Shown in pieces: positions 7,014 through 16,034 of a stretch of 64,000 nt of DNA (the stretch's first letter is position 1; each line of letters begins with the position of its first letter). The DNA is from Pedobacter heparinus DSM 2366 (lineage in GTDB: Bacteria; Bacteroidota; Bacteroidia; Sphingobacteriales; Sphingobacteriaceae). Made by a program: the position numbers and the translations under genes. The DNA is taken from assembly GCF_000023825.1 (NCBI RefSeq), contig NC_013061.1:4898001-4962000 (forward strand), read 5' to 3'. The notes below the pieces were generated by a model, which saw only the letters and a list, made by a program, of their open reading frames with translations, ran no database searches and was not told where the DNA came from.

Positions 7014-8612
7014 ATGAAGAAAATATACTTATACTTACTCCTATCCTTTGTGGCTGTAACTGCACTGGTTTCCTGTAAAACAAAATCAGAGAAGTCGGAC
7101 AAAACAGGCATGGACTACAATAAACAGGAATACGGTGGTTTTGTAGTAAACAAAAAGTACAGACGTGGACCAGGCCCGGGACTTGTAGAAATTGAAGGCG
7201 GTGTTTTTGTGATGAGTGGCAGTGCCATTAATGTACCCGGACAGGAGCTGAGTTCTTATAACCACAAACGGGAAACCACGGTTTCTTCGTTTTACATGGA
7301 TGAGACCGAAGTTTCCAATACCAACTGGCTGGAATACCTGAACTGGATCCGTACCAATTTTCCTAAAGATTACGAATACTATTACAATGAAATGCCCGAT
7401 ACACTGGTTTGGCGCAGGCCGCTTTCGTATAACGAACCTTATGTAGACAATTATTTAAGGCACCCCGCCTATCAGGACTATCCTGTAGTAGGTGTTTCAT
7501 GGGAACAGGCCGGCAGATATTGCGAATGGCGGACCGACAGGGTGAACGAATATTTACTGCGCCAGCGTGGTTACATGACTACTTTTAAAGAACTAAATGG
7601 AGGTGCTGCAAAGGGCAATGCTACAGCCGCTGCCACGCCAAGACCTACAGGGCCATTTAATACGGATACTTACCTGAGCGGACAGTACGACGATAAAGGC
7701 AAAAATGCCATGAAAGACCTGAACCCGTCCAATGCAGCAGCAGGCACAGGTACTGCCGCCGCTGGTGGCCGGAACGCGCCTAAAAGAAATGTAAGGCTGG
7801 AGGATGGTATTTTAAAACAGCCTTACCGCCTGCCCACTGAAGCCGAATGGGAATATGCCGCATTGGGCCTGATTGGCAATACACAATATGAGAACATCAA
7901 CAGCAATAAAATTTATCCCTGGAGTGGTCTGGGCCTAAGCTCGGCCAAGAAAAGTACCCGGGGTTTGATCCTGGCCAACTTTAAAAGGACCAAAGGTGAT
8001 TATATGGGTGTTGGCGGCTCACTGAACGATAAAGGGAGCATCACGGTGAATGTCAGGTCATACACCCCAAATGACTTTGGCCTTTACAATATGGCTGGAA
8101 ACGTAAGTGAATGGGTTGCTGATGTATACCGTTCCAATACTTTCGAGGCAGCAGATGCCTTTAACCCGTACAGGGGTAACTATTACCAGGATAAAAAGAT
8201 TGCCGATCCTGCAACCGGAAAAATAGCGATCGACAAATACAACAAACCGGTCATGACAGATGCACTTTATGCAAAGAAACAGACCTGGGCTGAAAAACAG
8301 GCTGCAGCGGCAAAACCGACAGATTCGCTAAAGAACACTTATGCCGATCAAAGGGGCTACAGAGACCCTCAGAGCGAGCTGTATGGAGAAACTACACTGG
8401 TTAACGATAAATCGAGGGTGTATAAAGGTGGTTCATGGAACGATCAGGCACTATGGCTAAACCCTGCCAGCAGAAGGTACCTGCAGCAAGATGAGGCTAC
8501 AGCAGATATAGGCTTCCGCTGCGCAATGACCATGCTTGGCGCACCGGAAATCAGGTCTTCAGGAAAACCTCAGTTCAAGCCAAAACAGGCAAAGCCATTC
8601 AAAGGAAAATAA
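7014..8612 (+). CDS. gldJ: Gliding motility lipoprotein GldJ
   Basis: 532 residues. A lipoprotein signal (VTALVSCK, Cys about 21) is followed by a formylglycine-generating-enzyme (SUMF1)-like fold: GGVFVMSGSA (about 62-71), ETEVSNTNWLEYL, VVGVSWEQAGRYCEWR (about 161-176), LPTEAEWEYAA, NVSEWVADVY and GGSWNDQALW are the landmarks of the fold. GldJ is an outer-membrane lipoprotein needed for gliding and for stability of GldK and the T9SS motor ring. Divergence from porV supports GldJ over GldK. A candidate -7 box TAATTTTA lies at 6968-6975. A strong two-way terminator follows the stop. Confidence 0.9.
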   Translation: MKKIYLYLLLSFVAVTALVSCKTKSEKSDKTGMDYNKQEYGGFVVNKKYRRGPGPGLVEIEGGVFVMSGSAINVPGQELSSYNHKRETTVSSFYMDETEVSNTNWLEYLNWIRTNFPKDYEYYYNEMPDTLVWRRPLSYNEPYVDNYLRHPAYQDYPVVGVSWEQAGRYCEWRTDRVNEYLLRQRGYMTTFKELNGGAAKGNATAAATPRPTGPFNTDTYLSGQYDDKGKNAMKDLNPSNAAAGTGTAAAGGRNAPKRNVRLEDGILKQPYRLPTEAEWEYAALGLIGNTQYENINSNKIYPWSGLGLSSAKKSTRGLILANFKRTKGDYMGVGGSLNDKGSITVNVRSYTPNDFGLYNMAGNVSEWVADVYRSNTFEAADAFNPYRGNYYQDKKIADPATGKIAIDKYNKPVMTDALYAKKQTWAEKQAAAAKPTDSLKNTYADQRGYRDPQSELYGETTLVNDKSRVYKGGSWNDQALWLNPASRRYLQQDEATADIGFRCAMTMLGAPEIRSSGKPQFKPKQAKPFKGK

Positions 8613-8624
8613 CTTAAAAATATT

Positions 8625-8667
8625 CACATAAAAAAGGGAAAACAACAGTTTTCCCTTTTTTTATGTG
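8625..8667. terminator. Bidirectional terminator between gldJ and the biotin carrier gene
   Basis: CACATAAAAAAGGGAAAAC (8625-8643) pairs with the segment 8648-8667 with a single bulged base and an AACA loop. The A-rich and T-rich flanks make it read as an intrinsic terminator on both strands, fitting the convergent genes. Confidence 0.85.
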
Positions 8668-8680
8668 TCTAAATCTATAG

Positions 8681-9178
8681 CTACGAAAACCGGATCAGGA
8701 CTTCGTTCTTTTCCACTTTAACCCCTTTACTGGTCAGTACCTTCTTCACTGTACCACCGGCCGGCGATTTAATGATATTTTCCATCTTCATGGCTTCCAG
8801 TACCAGCAGGTTATCCCCTTTATTTACTTCCTGGCCTTCTTCAACCATTACATTCAGCACCAGGCCGGGCATGGGGGCTTTAACATCCTGTACTTTACCA
8901 GCCATAGCCGTATCTAAACCGAGCTGCTTAAGCAAGGGGGCATACTCGTCCTGTATAGCAATATGGTATAATGCACCGTTTACCTTAATCACGCTGCTCT
9001 TTTCTGCCCTATCTGCTGAAACCAGTTCTATATTGTACGACCTGTTCTGATAAATGACATGCACATAGTTCTCGGATATTTTTGCAGGATCAAGCGCTAT
9101 GACCTGGCCATTGGCTTTAAACTCTTTAGGAGCAAGCTCGATATCAAAATCGTAATGATCATTTACTTTAACTTTCAT
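8681..9178 (-). CDS. Biotin carrier subunit of an acyl-CoA carboxylase
   Basis: 165 residues. The C-terminal half is a biotinyl domain with the attachment motif EAMKMEN; the biotinylated lysine is Lys131. The upstream APMPG (101-105) is also conserved. The N-terminal 90 residues match the non-AccB type carrier found with propionyl- or methylmalonyl-CoA carboxylases of Bacteroidota. It would shuttle carboxybiotin between a biotin carboxylase and a carboxyltransferase, neither of which is in the window. It is 43 bases downstream of the DUF4159 gene on the same strand and is probably the last gene of that transcript. Confidence 0.9.
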   Translation of the reverse strand: MKVKVNDHYDFDIELAPKEFKANGQVIALDPAKISENYVHVIYQNRSYNIELVSADRAEKSSVIKVNGALYHIAIQDEYAPLLKQLGLDTAMAGKVQDVKAPMPGLVLNVMVEEGQEVNKGDNLLVLEAMKMENIIKSPAGGTVKKVLTSKGVKVEKNEVLIRFS

Positions 9179-9221
9179 AAGCTGGTTCTATCTGCTGCAC
9201 AATAACTGCAGCCTGTTTAAA

Positions 9222-9878
9222 TTATTGTGTTAAGGCATATTGAATCAGGTTAGCGCCCATTTTAAGCGCGCTCATGCGTTTCTCTTGTGTGTCATCAGGG
9301 TAGGTGCCAAAGTCTTCCCAGCCATTGCCCAGATCGCACTCATAGGTGTAAAAACAAACTACCCTGCCCTGCCAGATCAATGCGTAACCTTTTGCCGGCT
9401 TGCCATCATGTTCATGAATTTTTGGAAGGCCGTTCGGGAATTTAAATTTCTGATTGTAGAGGCTATGATTGGGTGGTAGTTCAGTGAAAGACAGTTCAGG
9501 AAAAACCTTTTTCATCTCTGTACGGATAAACTTGTCGAGGCCATAGTTGTCGTCAATATGCAAAAAACCGCCACCAATCAAATACCTGCGCAGGTTACCG
9601 GCTTCAGCGGTGCTGAATACCACATTACCATGCCCTGTCAGGTATACAAAAGGATAATTAAACAATTCGGTACTGCCTACTTCTACGATGGCTTCCTGCG
9701 GAGCAAAATTTGTGCTCAGGTTTTTATTGCAGAAATCGATCAGGTTAGGCAGTGCAGTACGGTTGGCATACCAGTCGCCACCCCCGTTGTATTTCAGCTT
9801 GGCCATTTTATAGGTGGGCACCCAAAAGCTGCTTTGCAGTACCACCAATAATAAAAGTCCAAATAGCCTGATCCTCAT
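9222..9878 (-). CDS. DUF4159 domain protein, exported
   Basis: 218 residues. A hydrophobic N-terminus (RLFGLLLLVVLQSSFWV, about 3-19) acts as a signal peptide or anchor. The rest is a DUF4159 domain with the landmarks YPFVYLTGHGNVVFS (about 75-89) and GGGFLHIDDNYG (about 102-113), a fold related to class I amidotransferase-like or ThuA-like proteins. The function is unknown; in other Bacteroidota such genes lie near gliding or aerotolerance-type genes. It overlaps rsmE by 4 bases, so the two are translationally coupled. Confidence 0.85.
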   Translation of the reverse strand: MRIRLFGLLLLVVLQSSFWVPTYKMAKLKYNGGGDWYANRTALPNLIDFCNKNLSTNFAPQEAIVEVGSTELFNYPFVYLTGHGNVVFSTAEAGNLRRYLIGGGFLHIDDNYGLDKFIRTEMKKVFPELSFTELPPNHSLYNQKFKFPNGLPKIHEHDGKPAKGYALIWQGRVVCFYTYECDLGNGWEDFGTYPDDTQEKRMSALKMGANLIQYALTQ

Positions 9879-10579
9879 CTGTTCAAATAATTCACTTCAA
9901 AACATGCCGCTAAGGCAGCTGTCTCTGTCCGCAACCGGGTATTACCTAAAGTTAAGGGTTTATAACCGCTTTGCAAAGCCATTTCAATTTCCTGGCCTGT
10001 AAAATCACCTTCCGGTCCGATCAGTATCGTATAGCTGCCCGCAGGCTTTACCACATCACTAATGTACTGTCTGGCTGCCGCATCTACACAATGGGCTATC
10101 ATTTTAAGGCTGTCATTCTTTTGCTTCAGAAAAGCTGATAGGCTAATTTGAGGGTTTAAGCGGGGGTGATAGGCTTGTAACGACTGCTTTACTGCGGCAG
10201 TGATCACTTTATTTAAACGGTCTTCTTTAACCACCTTACGTTCCGACCTGTCGCAGATCACCGGGGTGATTTCTTCAATGCCGATTTCAGTAGCCTTTTC
10301 CAGGAACCACTCCAGCCGGTCTATATTTTTTGTAGGTGCGACAGCAATGTGAAGGTAATGCCGGCGTTTGTGATATTCTTTTTGGACCTCAATGATCCTT
10401 AGATTTACCTGTCTTTTAGTTTCACCGGTAATTTCGGCCTTATACAGGCCGCCAATGCCATCAATCAGATAAACAACGGCACCAGTACCCAGACGCAATA
10501 CCCTGGTGCAATGCCTGCTCTCTTCCTCATTTAATACATACACATCCGAACCGATGTCAGGCGTATAAAAAACATGCAT
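9875..10579 (-). CDS. rsmE: 16S rRNA (uracil-1498-N3)-methyltransferase
   Basis: 234 residues. The N-terminal PUA-like domain has SRHCTRVLRLGTG (about 21-33), typical of RsmE. The C-terminal SPOUT domain holds the trefoil-knot S-adenosylmethionine site: TILIGPEGDFT (about 183-193) and LTLGNTRLRTETAALAA (about 209-225). It methylates N3 of U1498 in the decoding region of the 30S subunit. It overlaps the DUF4159 gene by 4 bases and lies 10 bases after the CNNM-type gene, inside a - strand series that runs from dedA to the biotin carrier. Confidence 0.96.
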   Translation of the reverse strand: MHVFYTPDIGSDVYVLNEEESRHCTRVLRLGTGAVVYLIDGIGGLYKAEITGETKRQVNLRIIEVQKEYHKRRHYLHIAVAPTKNIDRLEWFLEKATEIGIEEITPVICDRSERKVVKEDRLNKVITAAVKQSLQAYHPRLNPQISLSAFLKQKNDSLKMIAHCVDAAARQYISDVVKPAGSYTILIGPEGDFTGQEIEMALQSGYKPLTLGNTRLRTETAALAACFEVNYLNR

Positions 10580-10589
10580 GGTATTGATT

Positions 10590-11906
10590 TTAGTGTAGAT
10601 CGATCATATCACTCTTATTGATCACCAGTTCCAGCTTTATGGTCTCTATATTTTGTTCCGTTTTCTTTAAAATGGTAAATAAATAGCCATAACATTCTTC
10701 ACTGTCGCCCACTTCAGGTATTTTGCCAAAAGCATGGGAGACCAGCCCTCCTACCGTATCAAAATCTTCATCTTCCGGCAGGTCGTGTGGCAGGTGCTCG
10801 TTTACATCGTATACAGTAGCGTAAGCATTGATAATAAACTCCGTATCCGATATTTTCTCTACAGTCGGCTTTTCTTCATCGTACTCATCCTGGATCTCCC
10901 CAACGATCTCTTCCACAATATCCTCGAGGGTAACCATACCGGCTGTGCCACCAAACTCGTCGATCACAATGGCTATCTGTATGCGTTTTTGCTGAAGCTC
11001 GCTCAGCAGGTCGTTGATCTTCTTGGTCTCGGGTACAAAATAAGGCTTCCTGATGATGTCGGCCAGCACCCATTCCTTATTGTCGGCCAGTAAAGGAAGG
11101 ATATCCTTCGCATGCACAATACCGATGATCTTATCAATAATATCATCATACACCGGCAAACGGGAATATCCTTCTGCAATGATCTTTTCTACAACTTCTC
11201 TTTTTGGGGTAGAAAGCTCTACGCCCATAATTTTGGTTCTTGGAACCATAATATTTTTTACCACGCGCTCATTAAAATCAAAAACGTTTTTAATCAGCTC
11301 ATGTTCATTGGTGTCAAGCGCACCGCTTTCCTTACCCTGGTCCAGCAAATAATAAAGCTCTTCAGTACTGTGAACAGAATCATGTCCGCCAACATTGGAG
11401 ATCCCAAATAATTTAAGTACTACATTCGCAAATCCGTTTAATACCCAGATAAATGGCCTGAATATCAAATAAAAACCTTGCAGCGGCAGTGCGATAAAAA
11501 GGGTAGTGGCCACAGGCCTTTGAATGGCGACCGATTTAGGGGCCAGTTCTCCAAAAACAATGTGCATAACCGTAATGAACAGGAAGGCTATTCCGGTAGA
11601 AATAGAGGTGATATAGATCTCCGAAAGGGAGAAATTGATCAGCAGGTCGTGTACAATGCTATGCATGACCGACTCGCCAACCCAACCCAAACCCAGTGAG
11701 GCCAAAGTGATCCCCAGTTGTGTAGCGGCCAGATAACCATCTAAATGCTGGGTAATGTGCTTTGCGATATTCGCAACCCGGCTACCAGACTTAGCTTTTA
11801 TCTCAATCTGGGATGCCCGAACTTTTACTATTGCAAACTCTGCAGCAACAAAAAAGCCATTAAGGGCAACCAGAAAAAAGGTAAAAAATATTTTAAATGC
11901 TTCCAT
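10590..11906 (-). CDS. CNNM/CorC-type hemolysin family membrane protein
   Basis: 438 residues. An N-terminal DUF21/CNNM domain with about four membrane segments (residues 1-180, with FFVAAEFAIVKVR and LGLGWVGE) is followed by two CBS motifs (about 210-330, with VKNIMVPRT and IAIVIDEFGGTAGMVTLEDIVEE) and a C-terminal CorC/HlyC domain (about 350-435). The family includes Mg2+ and Co2+ exporters such as MgpA and CorC-linked proteins; the name hemolysin is historical. The pyrophosphatase start codon region directly precedes it (no spacer), so both are on one transcript. The ion carried cannot be read from the sequence. Confidence 0.9.
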   Translation of the reverse strand: MEAFKIFFTFFLVALNGFFVAAEFAIVKVRASQIEIKAKSGSRVANIAKHITQHLDGYLAATQLGITLASLGLGWVGESVMHSIVHDLLINFSLSEIYITSISTGIAFLFITVMHIVFGELAPKSVAIQRPVATTLFIALPLQGFYLIFRPFIWVLNGFANVVLKLFGISNVGGHDSVHSTEELYYLLDQGKESGALDTNEHELIKNVFDFNERVVKNIMVPRTKIMGVELSTPKREVVEKIIAEGYSRLPVYDDIIDKIIGIVHAKDILPLLADNKEWVLADIIRKPYFVPETKKINDLLSELQQKRIQIAIVIDEFGGTAGMVTLEDIVEEIVGEIQDEYDEEKPTVEKISDTEFIINAYATVYDVNEHLPHDLPEDEDFDTVGGLVSHAFGKIPEVGDSEECYGYLFTILKKTEQNIETIKLELVINKSDMIDLH

Positions 11907-12458
11907 TTAAGATCTGTTTCTAAACTTCTTGTCGTACAGCTCTATACTTTCCTGTATCACTTTATGGGCATAACGTACACCCAGTAAATGTTCAATTGTT
12001 ACTTTCTTTTCTTCTAATGCCTTGTAATCCTGAAAAAACTTTACGATTTCTTTCATCGTATGCGGAGGCAGTTCGGCAAGATCATTAATGTAATTAACCG
12101 ACATGTCGTTCTTGGCCACAGCAATGATCTTGTCATCCTGTTCTCCGTTGTCTACCATGTGCATCACGCCAATTACCTTGGCTTCGATAATGGTCATTGG
12201 GTAAACATCCACAGAACACAGTACCAGGATGTCCAATGGGTCATTGTCATCGCAATAAGTTTGCGGGATAAATCCATAATTTGCAGGATACATCACTGAA
12301 GAAAACAGCACACGGTCTAGTTTAATCAGATTGGAATCCTTATCAATTTCGTACTTCGCTTTTGATCCTTTAGGAATTTCAATAATGGCATTCACAATCT
12401 CCGGCAGGTTATCGCCCGGAGAAACACTGTGCCAAGGGTGATGGTCGTCTTTACTCAT
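11907..12458 (-). CDS. ppa: Inorganic pyrophosphatase (soluble, family I)
   Basis: 183 residues. The family I signature DNDPLDI (residues 71-77) with its metal-binding aspartates is present, as are EIPKGSKAKYEIDKDS (27-42) and DKIIAVAKND further on. The enzyme hydrolyses pyrophosphate to two phosphates in the cytoplasm and so drives biosynthetic reactions. The stop directly abuts the CNNM-type start, and the dedA stop is 2 bases upstream, so this is a tightly packed unit. Confidence 0.95.
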   Translation of the reverse strand: MSKDDHHPWHSVSPGDNLPEIVNAIIEIPKGSKAKYEIDKDSNLIKLDRVLFSSVMYPANYGFIPQTYCDDNDPLDILVLCSVDVYPMTIIEAKVIGVMHMVDNGEQDDKIIAVAKNDMSVNYINDLAELPPHTMKEIVKFFQDYKALEEKKVTIEHLLGVRYAHKVIQESIELYDKKFRNRS

Positions 12459-12460
12459 TT

Positions 12461-13123
12461 TTATTGTTCAGTATTTGATAATTCGTCATTGTTATCCTTC
12501 ACTACTTTCTTTCTCACAAATGTAACGATGAGCGGAATAGTTGTAATAACAATAAAACCTATAATTATATATAATAAATAGTCACTAATTTCTTTTTCAA
12601 ATCTTTTGCCCAGAAAATAACCGAGCAAAGTTAAGGATGCTATCCAAATTAATGCACCTGAAATGTTATATAAAGCAAATCTTTTAAAATCTAATTTTAC
12701 AACACCAGCAAAAATCGGTGCAAAAGTCCTTACTATTGGTACAAATCTGCCCATGATCAGGGCAAAGGCCCCCTGTTTGTGGTAATATTCCTCGGCAGCC
12801 TTTAAATAACGTCGTTTAAAGAAGAAAGATTCTTTCCGGTGGTATAGCACCGGCCCGGTCTTTCGGCCAAACCAATAGCCAACAAAATTACCTGAAACAG
12901 CAGATACACACAACCCAAAGATCAGGACGTATATATTTACATCTAATTTATCTGTTGCGACAAACATCCCGGCAAGAAACAAAAGATAATCTCCGGGAAG
13001 AAAAAACCCGAAGAACAAACCTGTCTCGGCAAAGATCACAAACATTACAACGTAAAAACCACCTTCTCTAAGTAATTTTTCGGGATCAATGAAGTGCTGT
13101 AACGAATTCCAGAAATCTTGCAT
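12461..13123 (-). CDS. DedA family membrane protein
   Basis: 220 residues with about five hydrophobic segments. DedA landmarks are GLFFGFFLPGDYLLFLAG (about 33-50), GYWFGRKTG (about 82-90) and MGRFVPIVRTFAPIFAGV (about 124-141), the last holding the essential arginines. DedA proteins are proposed flippases for undecaprenyl phosphate or phospholipids. The gene begins 45 bases after the nuoN stop with no clear terminator between, so it could be partly transcribed from the nuo operon. Members of this family in Bacteroidota are often labelled DedA or SNARE-associated. Confidence 0.92.
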   Translation of the reverse strand: MQDFWNSLQHFIDPEKLLREGGFYVVMFVIFAETGLFFGFFLPGDYLLFLAGMFVATDKLDVNIYVLIFGLCVSAVSGNFVGYWFGRKTGPVLYHRKESFFFKRRYLKAAEEYYHKQGAFALIMGRFVPIVRTFAPIFAGVVKLDFKRFALYNISGALIWIASLTLLGYFLGKRFEKEISDYLLYIIIGFIVITTIPLIVTFVRKKVVKDNNDELSNTEQ

Positions 13124-13168
13124 ATTTCAATTATTCGTAAAACTACTAATAATTATCTATAGAAGTGA

Positions 13169-14542
13169 CTATATCAAATTTAAAATTACGGATGGGTATA
13201 TCCCTAAAAACAGCGTGATCAGTGCCGATAAAATGAGTACCACCTGGTATTGAAAGGGCGTTTGCAGCTGGGTTTCATGTCCATCGCGGAAGTACATCGC
13301 CACAATTACTTTAAAATAATAATAGAATCCTACCAGCGCATTTAAGATGGCAAAGGCCACCAGGTACACCTGGTATTCCGTCATAACGTTTACAAACATC
13401 AGGTACTTACCAATAAAACCGGCAGTAAGCGGGATACCGGCCAGTGACAACATGGCAACAGTAAGCATCAATGCCGTTAAGGGGTTACGCTTAGCCAGGC
13501 CATTAAAGCTTTCAAAATTATCATTGCCTGTTTTTTGTTTAACCAGGATCAATACAGCAAAGGCAACAATGGTTGCAAAAGTATAGGCCGTAGCATAAAC
13601 AAATACATTACCCGAAGAATTTGCAGTTAAGGTAACCAGCGAGAACAACAGATAACCTGCATGTGAAATACTGGAATAGGCCAGCATTCTTTTAAAGTTT
13701 TTCTGAAATAAGGCCGTTACATTACCGATCAGCAAGGTAAGACAAACAATACCCATTAGTGGTGGCAGCCAGAAATCGTGCAGAGGTGCCAGCGTACCTG
13801 CAAACAAGCGTAAAAAAGCAGCAAAGCCTGCTGTTTTCACAATGGTAGACATGAACGTTGTGATCAGCGTTGGTGCCCCTTCATATACATCGGGTGTCCA
13901 GAAGTGAAAGGGTGCAGCGCCAATTTTAAAACACAGGCCGATCATCAGCAGGATCACTCCCGGATAAAACATCGGGGAAATGGCTTTATAGTTACCAACC
14001 AAATACTGGTTGATGGTATCAAGGTCAAAAGATCCTGTAGCCCCATAGATCAGCGTGATGCCGAACAGCAAAAATCCGGTTGAAAAAGCGCCCATCAGAA
14101 AATACTTTAAAGAAGCTTCATTCGAGGCAAAATTGCTTTTCCGGATGCCTGCAAGGATGTACAGGCTGACTGACATGATTTCCAGTCCGATAAACAGCAT
14201 CGACATATTTTTGTAGGAAACCATGATCACTATACCTGCAAGTGCAAAAAGTATCAGCGTAAAATATTCAGCTATGTTTTCGCTGTTTGCAGCAAAATAA
14301 TTTTGGGTAAGCAAAAATATAAGGAAAGTACCTGCTATGGTCAGCCCGGTAAAAGCCAGCGCGAAATTATCCATCTGCATCATCCCATAATAGGTTTGAT
14401 TGGTGTCCCAGGCTGTAACCACAAACGCCAGCGAAACCAGCAAACCAAGTAAGGTAAGGGGTAATAACGCTTTTTTAGCTTTAAACAAACCTGCGTAAAG
14501 CACCACTAAAGCTGTAACAGTTATTGTTATAATGATATTCAT
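13169..14542 (-). CDS. nuoN: NADH-quinone oxidoreductase subunit N
   Basis: 457 residues, a polytopic antiporter-like (Mrp-type) subunit with about 14 membrane segments. The family pattern is seen in GLEIMSVSLYILAG (about 118-131), with its conserved Glu, and in KIGAAPFHFWTPDVYEGAP (about 206-224). NuoN is one of the three proton-pumping channels in the membrane arm of complex I. It is the last nuo gene, 4 bases after nuoM. Confidence 0.95.
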   Translation of the reverse strand: MNIIITITVTALVVLYAGLFKAKKALLPLTLLGLLVSLAFVVTAWDTNQTYYGMMQMDNFALAFTGLTIAGTFLIFLLTQNYFAANSENIAEYFTLILFALAGIVIMVSYKNMSMLFIGLEIMSVSLYILAGIRKSNFASNEASLKYFLMGAFSTGFLLFGITLIYGATGSFDLDTINQYLVGNYKAISPMFYPGVILLMIGLCFKIGAAPFHFWTPDVYEGAPTLITTFMSTIVKTAGFAAFLRLFAGTLAPLHDFWLPPLMGIVCLTLLIGNVTALFQKNFKRMLAYSSISHAGYLLFSLVTLTANSSGNVFVYATAYTFATIVAFAVLILVKQKTGNDNFESFNGLAKRNPLTALMLTVAMLSLAGIPLTAGFIGKYLMFVNVMTEYQVYLVAFAILNALVGFYYYFKVIVAMYFRDGHETQLQTPFQYQVVLILSALITLFLGIYPSVILNLI

Positions 14543-14546
14543 TTCC

Positions 14547-16013
14547 TTAGTTTACCGATGTTAATTTTTGAGTTACCTGTTCTATTAAATGTTGTACTGA
14601 TGCTTCTGACAGTTGCAAAATTGGTTTAGGATATACGCCCAAAACAATAACAAGTGCACAAATGATGTACAATACAACCTGCTCCGATCCTTTTATGTCG
14701 GTAAAGCCAATGGTCAGTTCATTGGTCTTGCCCAGCATGATGTTCTGGTACATCCTGAACATATATACTGCACCGAAAATGATGGTCAATCCTGCAAATA
14801 CGGCCGCCCAAAGGTTATACTGATAAATACCGATCAGCAGGAGGAACTCGCCTATAAAACCGTTTGTACCCGGCAAAGCAACAGTTCCCAAAACAATGAT
14901 CAGGAATACAATAGCCAGTTTAGGGGCTTGTTTGGCAATCCCGCCAAGTTCCGCAATTTTATAGGTATGCACGCGGCTTGCAATAATATCCAGTACAAAG
15001 AAAAGACCGATCACGTTAATACCATGGCTTAGCATCTGGATCATTGCACCCTGCATTCCCTGCACATTTAACGCAAAAATACCTGCCGAGATCAGGCCTA
15101 CGTGTCCGATAGAGGAATAAGCCACCAGACGTTTGGCATCCTTCTGGGTAAAAGCAATCAGTGAAGCGTATACCACACCAATGACAGACAGGATGATGGC
15201 CAGCTGCCCCCATTCCTGCACACCCGCAGGCACAACAGGCAACAACCACCTGATCACCCCATAAATACCCATTTTTAGCATGATACCCGAAAGTAACATG
15301 GTTCCGGCAGCAGGTGCTTCTGTATAGGTATCCGGCTGCCAGGTATGGAAAGGAAATATTGGCATTTTAATGGCAAAGGCCACAAAGAACGCCCAGAATA
15401 TCCAGGCCTGCTGGGTCGAATCTAAATTCAGGCTATAAAATGCCTGTATGTCAAAATTATTGGCAGGGTTCTGTAAATAAAGGTAAATGATACCCAGCAG
15501 CATAAACAAAGAACCTGCAATGGTATACACAAAGAATTTCATGTTTACCCGGATACGGTCCTTGCCACCCCATATGGCACATATAAAGTAAATAGGGATC
15601 AAAGCTGCTTCCCATCCGATATAGAAAAGAAATGCATCCATGGCCGTGAACACCACCAGCAATCCGCTCTGCATAAACAGGATCAGTGCAAAAAAGGCAT
15701 TTGCACTTTTATACTGGTGCTGGTACGCCGAAAGGATGATCAATGGAACCAGTACATTGGTCAGCAGGATAGTGATCATGCTGATCCCATCCACACCTGC
15801 ATGAAAACTGATACCCAGGTCTTTTATCCATGGACAATTTACCATAAACTGCGTACTGGCATCTGGTATAAAATTACATACCATAACCAGGGCCAGGGCC
15901 AGAGAAGCGATTGCCGAAACCAATGCAACATGCTTTGCTGCATTTCCGGAAAATGCGGTAACCAAGGCGCCAACCAATGGTAAAAATAGAAGAAGTAGTA
16001 AAAGTTGTTCCAT
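14547..16013 (-). CDS. nuoM: NADH-quinone oxidoreductase subunit M
   Basis: 488 residues, antiporter-like. Conserved FYIGWEAALIPIYFI (about 129-143) carries the essential Glu, and KMPIFPFHTWQPDTYTEAP (about 216-234) and the KRLVAYSSIGHVGL segment (about 293-306) identify NuoM. It pumps protons in the middle of the membrane arm. The start is 21 bases after nuoL, in the order nuoA to nuoN. Confidence 0.95.
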   Translation of the reverse strand: MEQLLLLLLFLPLVGALVTAFSGNAAKHVALVSAIASLALALVMVCNFIPDASTQFMVNCPWIKDLGISFHAGVDGISMITILLTNVLVPLIILSAYQHQYKSANAFFALILFMQSGLLVVFTAMDAFLFYIGWEAALIPIYFICAIWGGKDRIRVNMKFFVYTIAGSLFMLLGIIYLYLQNPANNFDIQAFYSLNLDSTQQAWIFWAFFVAFAIKMPIFPFHTWQPDTYTEAPAAGTMLLSGIMLKMGIYGVIRWLLPVVPAGVQEWGQLAIILSVIGVVYASLIAFTQKDAKRLVAYSSIGHVGLISAGIFALNVQGMQGAMIQMLSHGINVIGLFFVLDIIASRVHTYKIAELGGIAKQAPKLAIVFLIIVLGTVALPGTNGFIGEFLLLIGIYQYNLWAAVFAGLTIIFGAVYMFRMYQNIMLGKTNELTIGFTDIKGSEQVVLYIICALVIVLGVYPKPILQLSEASVQHLIEQVTQKLTSVN

Positions 16014-16034
16014 TATCTTTTCTTGAACGATCTT